From: Nymphaea colorata
Taxonomy: Eukaryota > Streptophyta > Magnoliopsida > Nymphaeales > Nymphaeaceae
NCBI RefSeq assembly: GCF_008831285.2
Contig: NW_022204571.1
Span: 1 to 21,871, forward strand
DNA: 21,871 nt
Direction: 5' to 3'
This document shows positions 21,815 to 21,871 of the stretch, one piece after another; position 1 is the stretch's first letter; the number at the start of each line of letters is the position of its first letter. The notes under the pieces are model-generated. The model was not told the origin of the DNA and ran no database searches. It saw only the letters and a list, made by a program, of their open reading frames with translations. The translations under genes were made by a program, and so were the position numbers.

Positions 21815-21871
21815 AAGTGATTCATTTGGTGTCATATAGTTAACCTAATGTGTTTCACTTGTAATTTAATG
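21815..21871. repeat. Start of hairpin, HOR 7, cut by window end
   Basis: The left arm (from 21815) and the start of the loop (aatttaat) are present; the right arm and inverted block would lie beyond the window. Confidence 0.7.

Larger units (their letters stand above)
11296..21871 (+). repeat. Satellite array, right block (same family, same orientation)
   Basis: The array resumes in phase directly after the LTR: the interrupted Z monomer continues with tgcatacttaattg. It runs to the window end, finishing in the hairpin region of HOR 7. It holds the end of HOR 3, all of HOR 4, 5 and 6, and part of HOR 7. Monomer types and order match the left block. From about 17400 onward single-base deletions relative to the other copies become frequent. 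No gene is supported; the frames at 15437-15640, 18581-18784 and 19465-19701 are the same antisense satellite frame seen in the left block. Confidence 0.97.
20154..21871 (+). repeat. HOR unit 7 (partial, 1718 bp)
   Basis: Follows HOR 5 and 6 in monomer order and shares their private variants (ggcatacatatat at about 20550; gaaactaaatgag at about 20805). It is cut by the window end inside the left arm and loop of the hairpin that should precede the inverted block. It has the highest density of single-base deletions in the window, for example five within about 21175-21240. Confidence 0.88.

Noticed and set aside
1-21871. Telomeric repeat or CENP-B box in the satellite
   Set aside because: No runs of TTTAGGG/CCCTAAA were seen, and no match to the CENP-B box pattern (TTCG....A..CGGG) was found by eye. 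Centromeric function therefore cannot be argued from motifs.

Overview
The window is almost entirely plant-type satellite DNA. About 19.1 kb (roughly 87%) is an AT-rich tandem array, interrupted once by a 2,749-bp element that I read as a solo LTR of a Ty3/gypsy retrotransposon. I see no convincing protein-coding gene, tRNA, rRNA or CRISPR array. The host is most likely a flowering plant: the LTR has the TG...CA ends, 5-bp target duplication, long length and terminal sequences I associate with plant chromoviruses of the Tekay/Del type. The species cannot be named from sequence alone, and I do not recognise the satellite family.

The satellite is organised at several scales. The basic monomer is 114-115 bp, marked by a recurring core of the form cttgttgttacatc. 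Monomers fall into at least five types, called here X, Y, Z, W1 and W2. X-Y-Z trimers are about 344 bp and W1-W2-Y-Z-X pentamers about 570 bp. W1 is itself an internal duplication of a ~60-bp half. All of this is nested in a higher-order repeat (HOR) of about 27 monomers. Using one diagnostic string (gaactagttcttac) as phase marker, HOR units begin at 203, 3337, 5988, 11547, 14353, 17503 and 20154, giving lengths of 3134, 2651, 2805 (after removing the LTR and one target-site copy), 2806, 3150, 2651 and a partial 1718 bp. The shorter units are explained by specific internal deletions, one of exactly three monomers (344 bp).

Every HOR long enough to contain it carries a block of about 180 bp in reverse orientation, bounded on its left by a strong hairpin with arms of about 42-48 bp and a 20-bp loop. 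One unit keeps only the first 40 bp of this inversion. A second, smaller reversed piece with its own short hairpin lies in the Z' monomer of the full-length units. Shared private variants group the units into neighbours {1,2}, {3,4} and {5,6,7}, as expected if the array grew by local block duplication.

The LTR (8547-11295) sits in HOR 3, flanked by TGCAT on both sides. HOR 4, its closest relative, has the empty site. On the minus strand the LTR shows a TATAAAAA box followed about 30 bp later by a plausible start site and a CT-rich leader, so the retroelement probably pointed leftward. The last ~4.5 kb of the window has a marked excess of single-base deletions relative to the other HOR copies, which may be assembly error or real decay.
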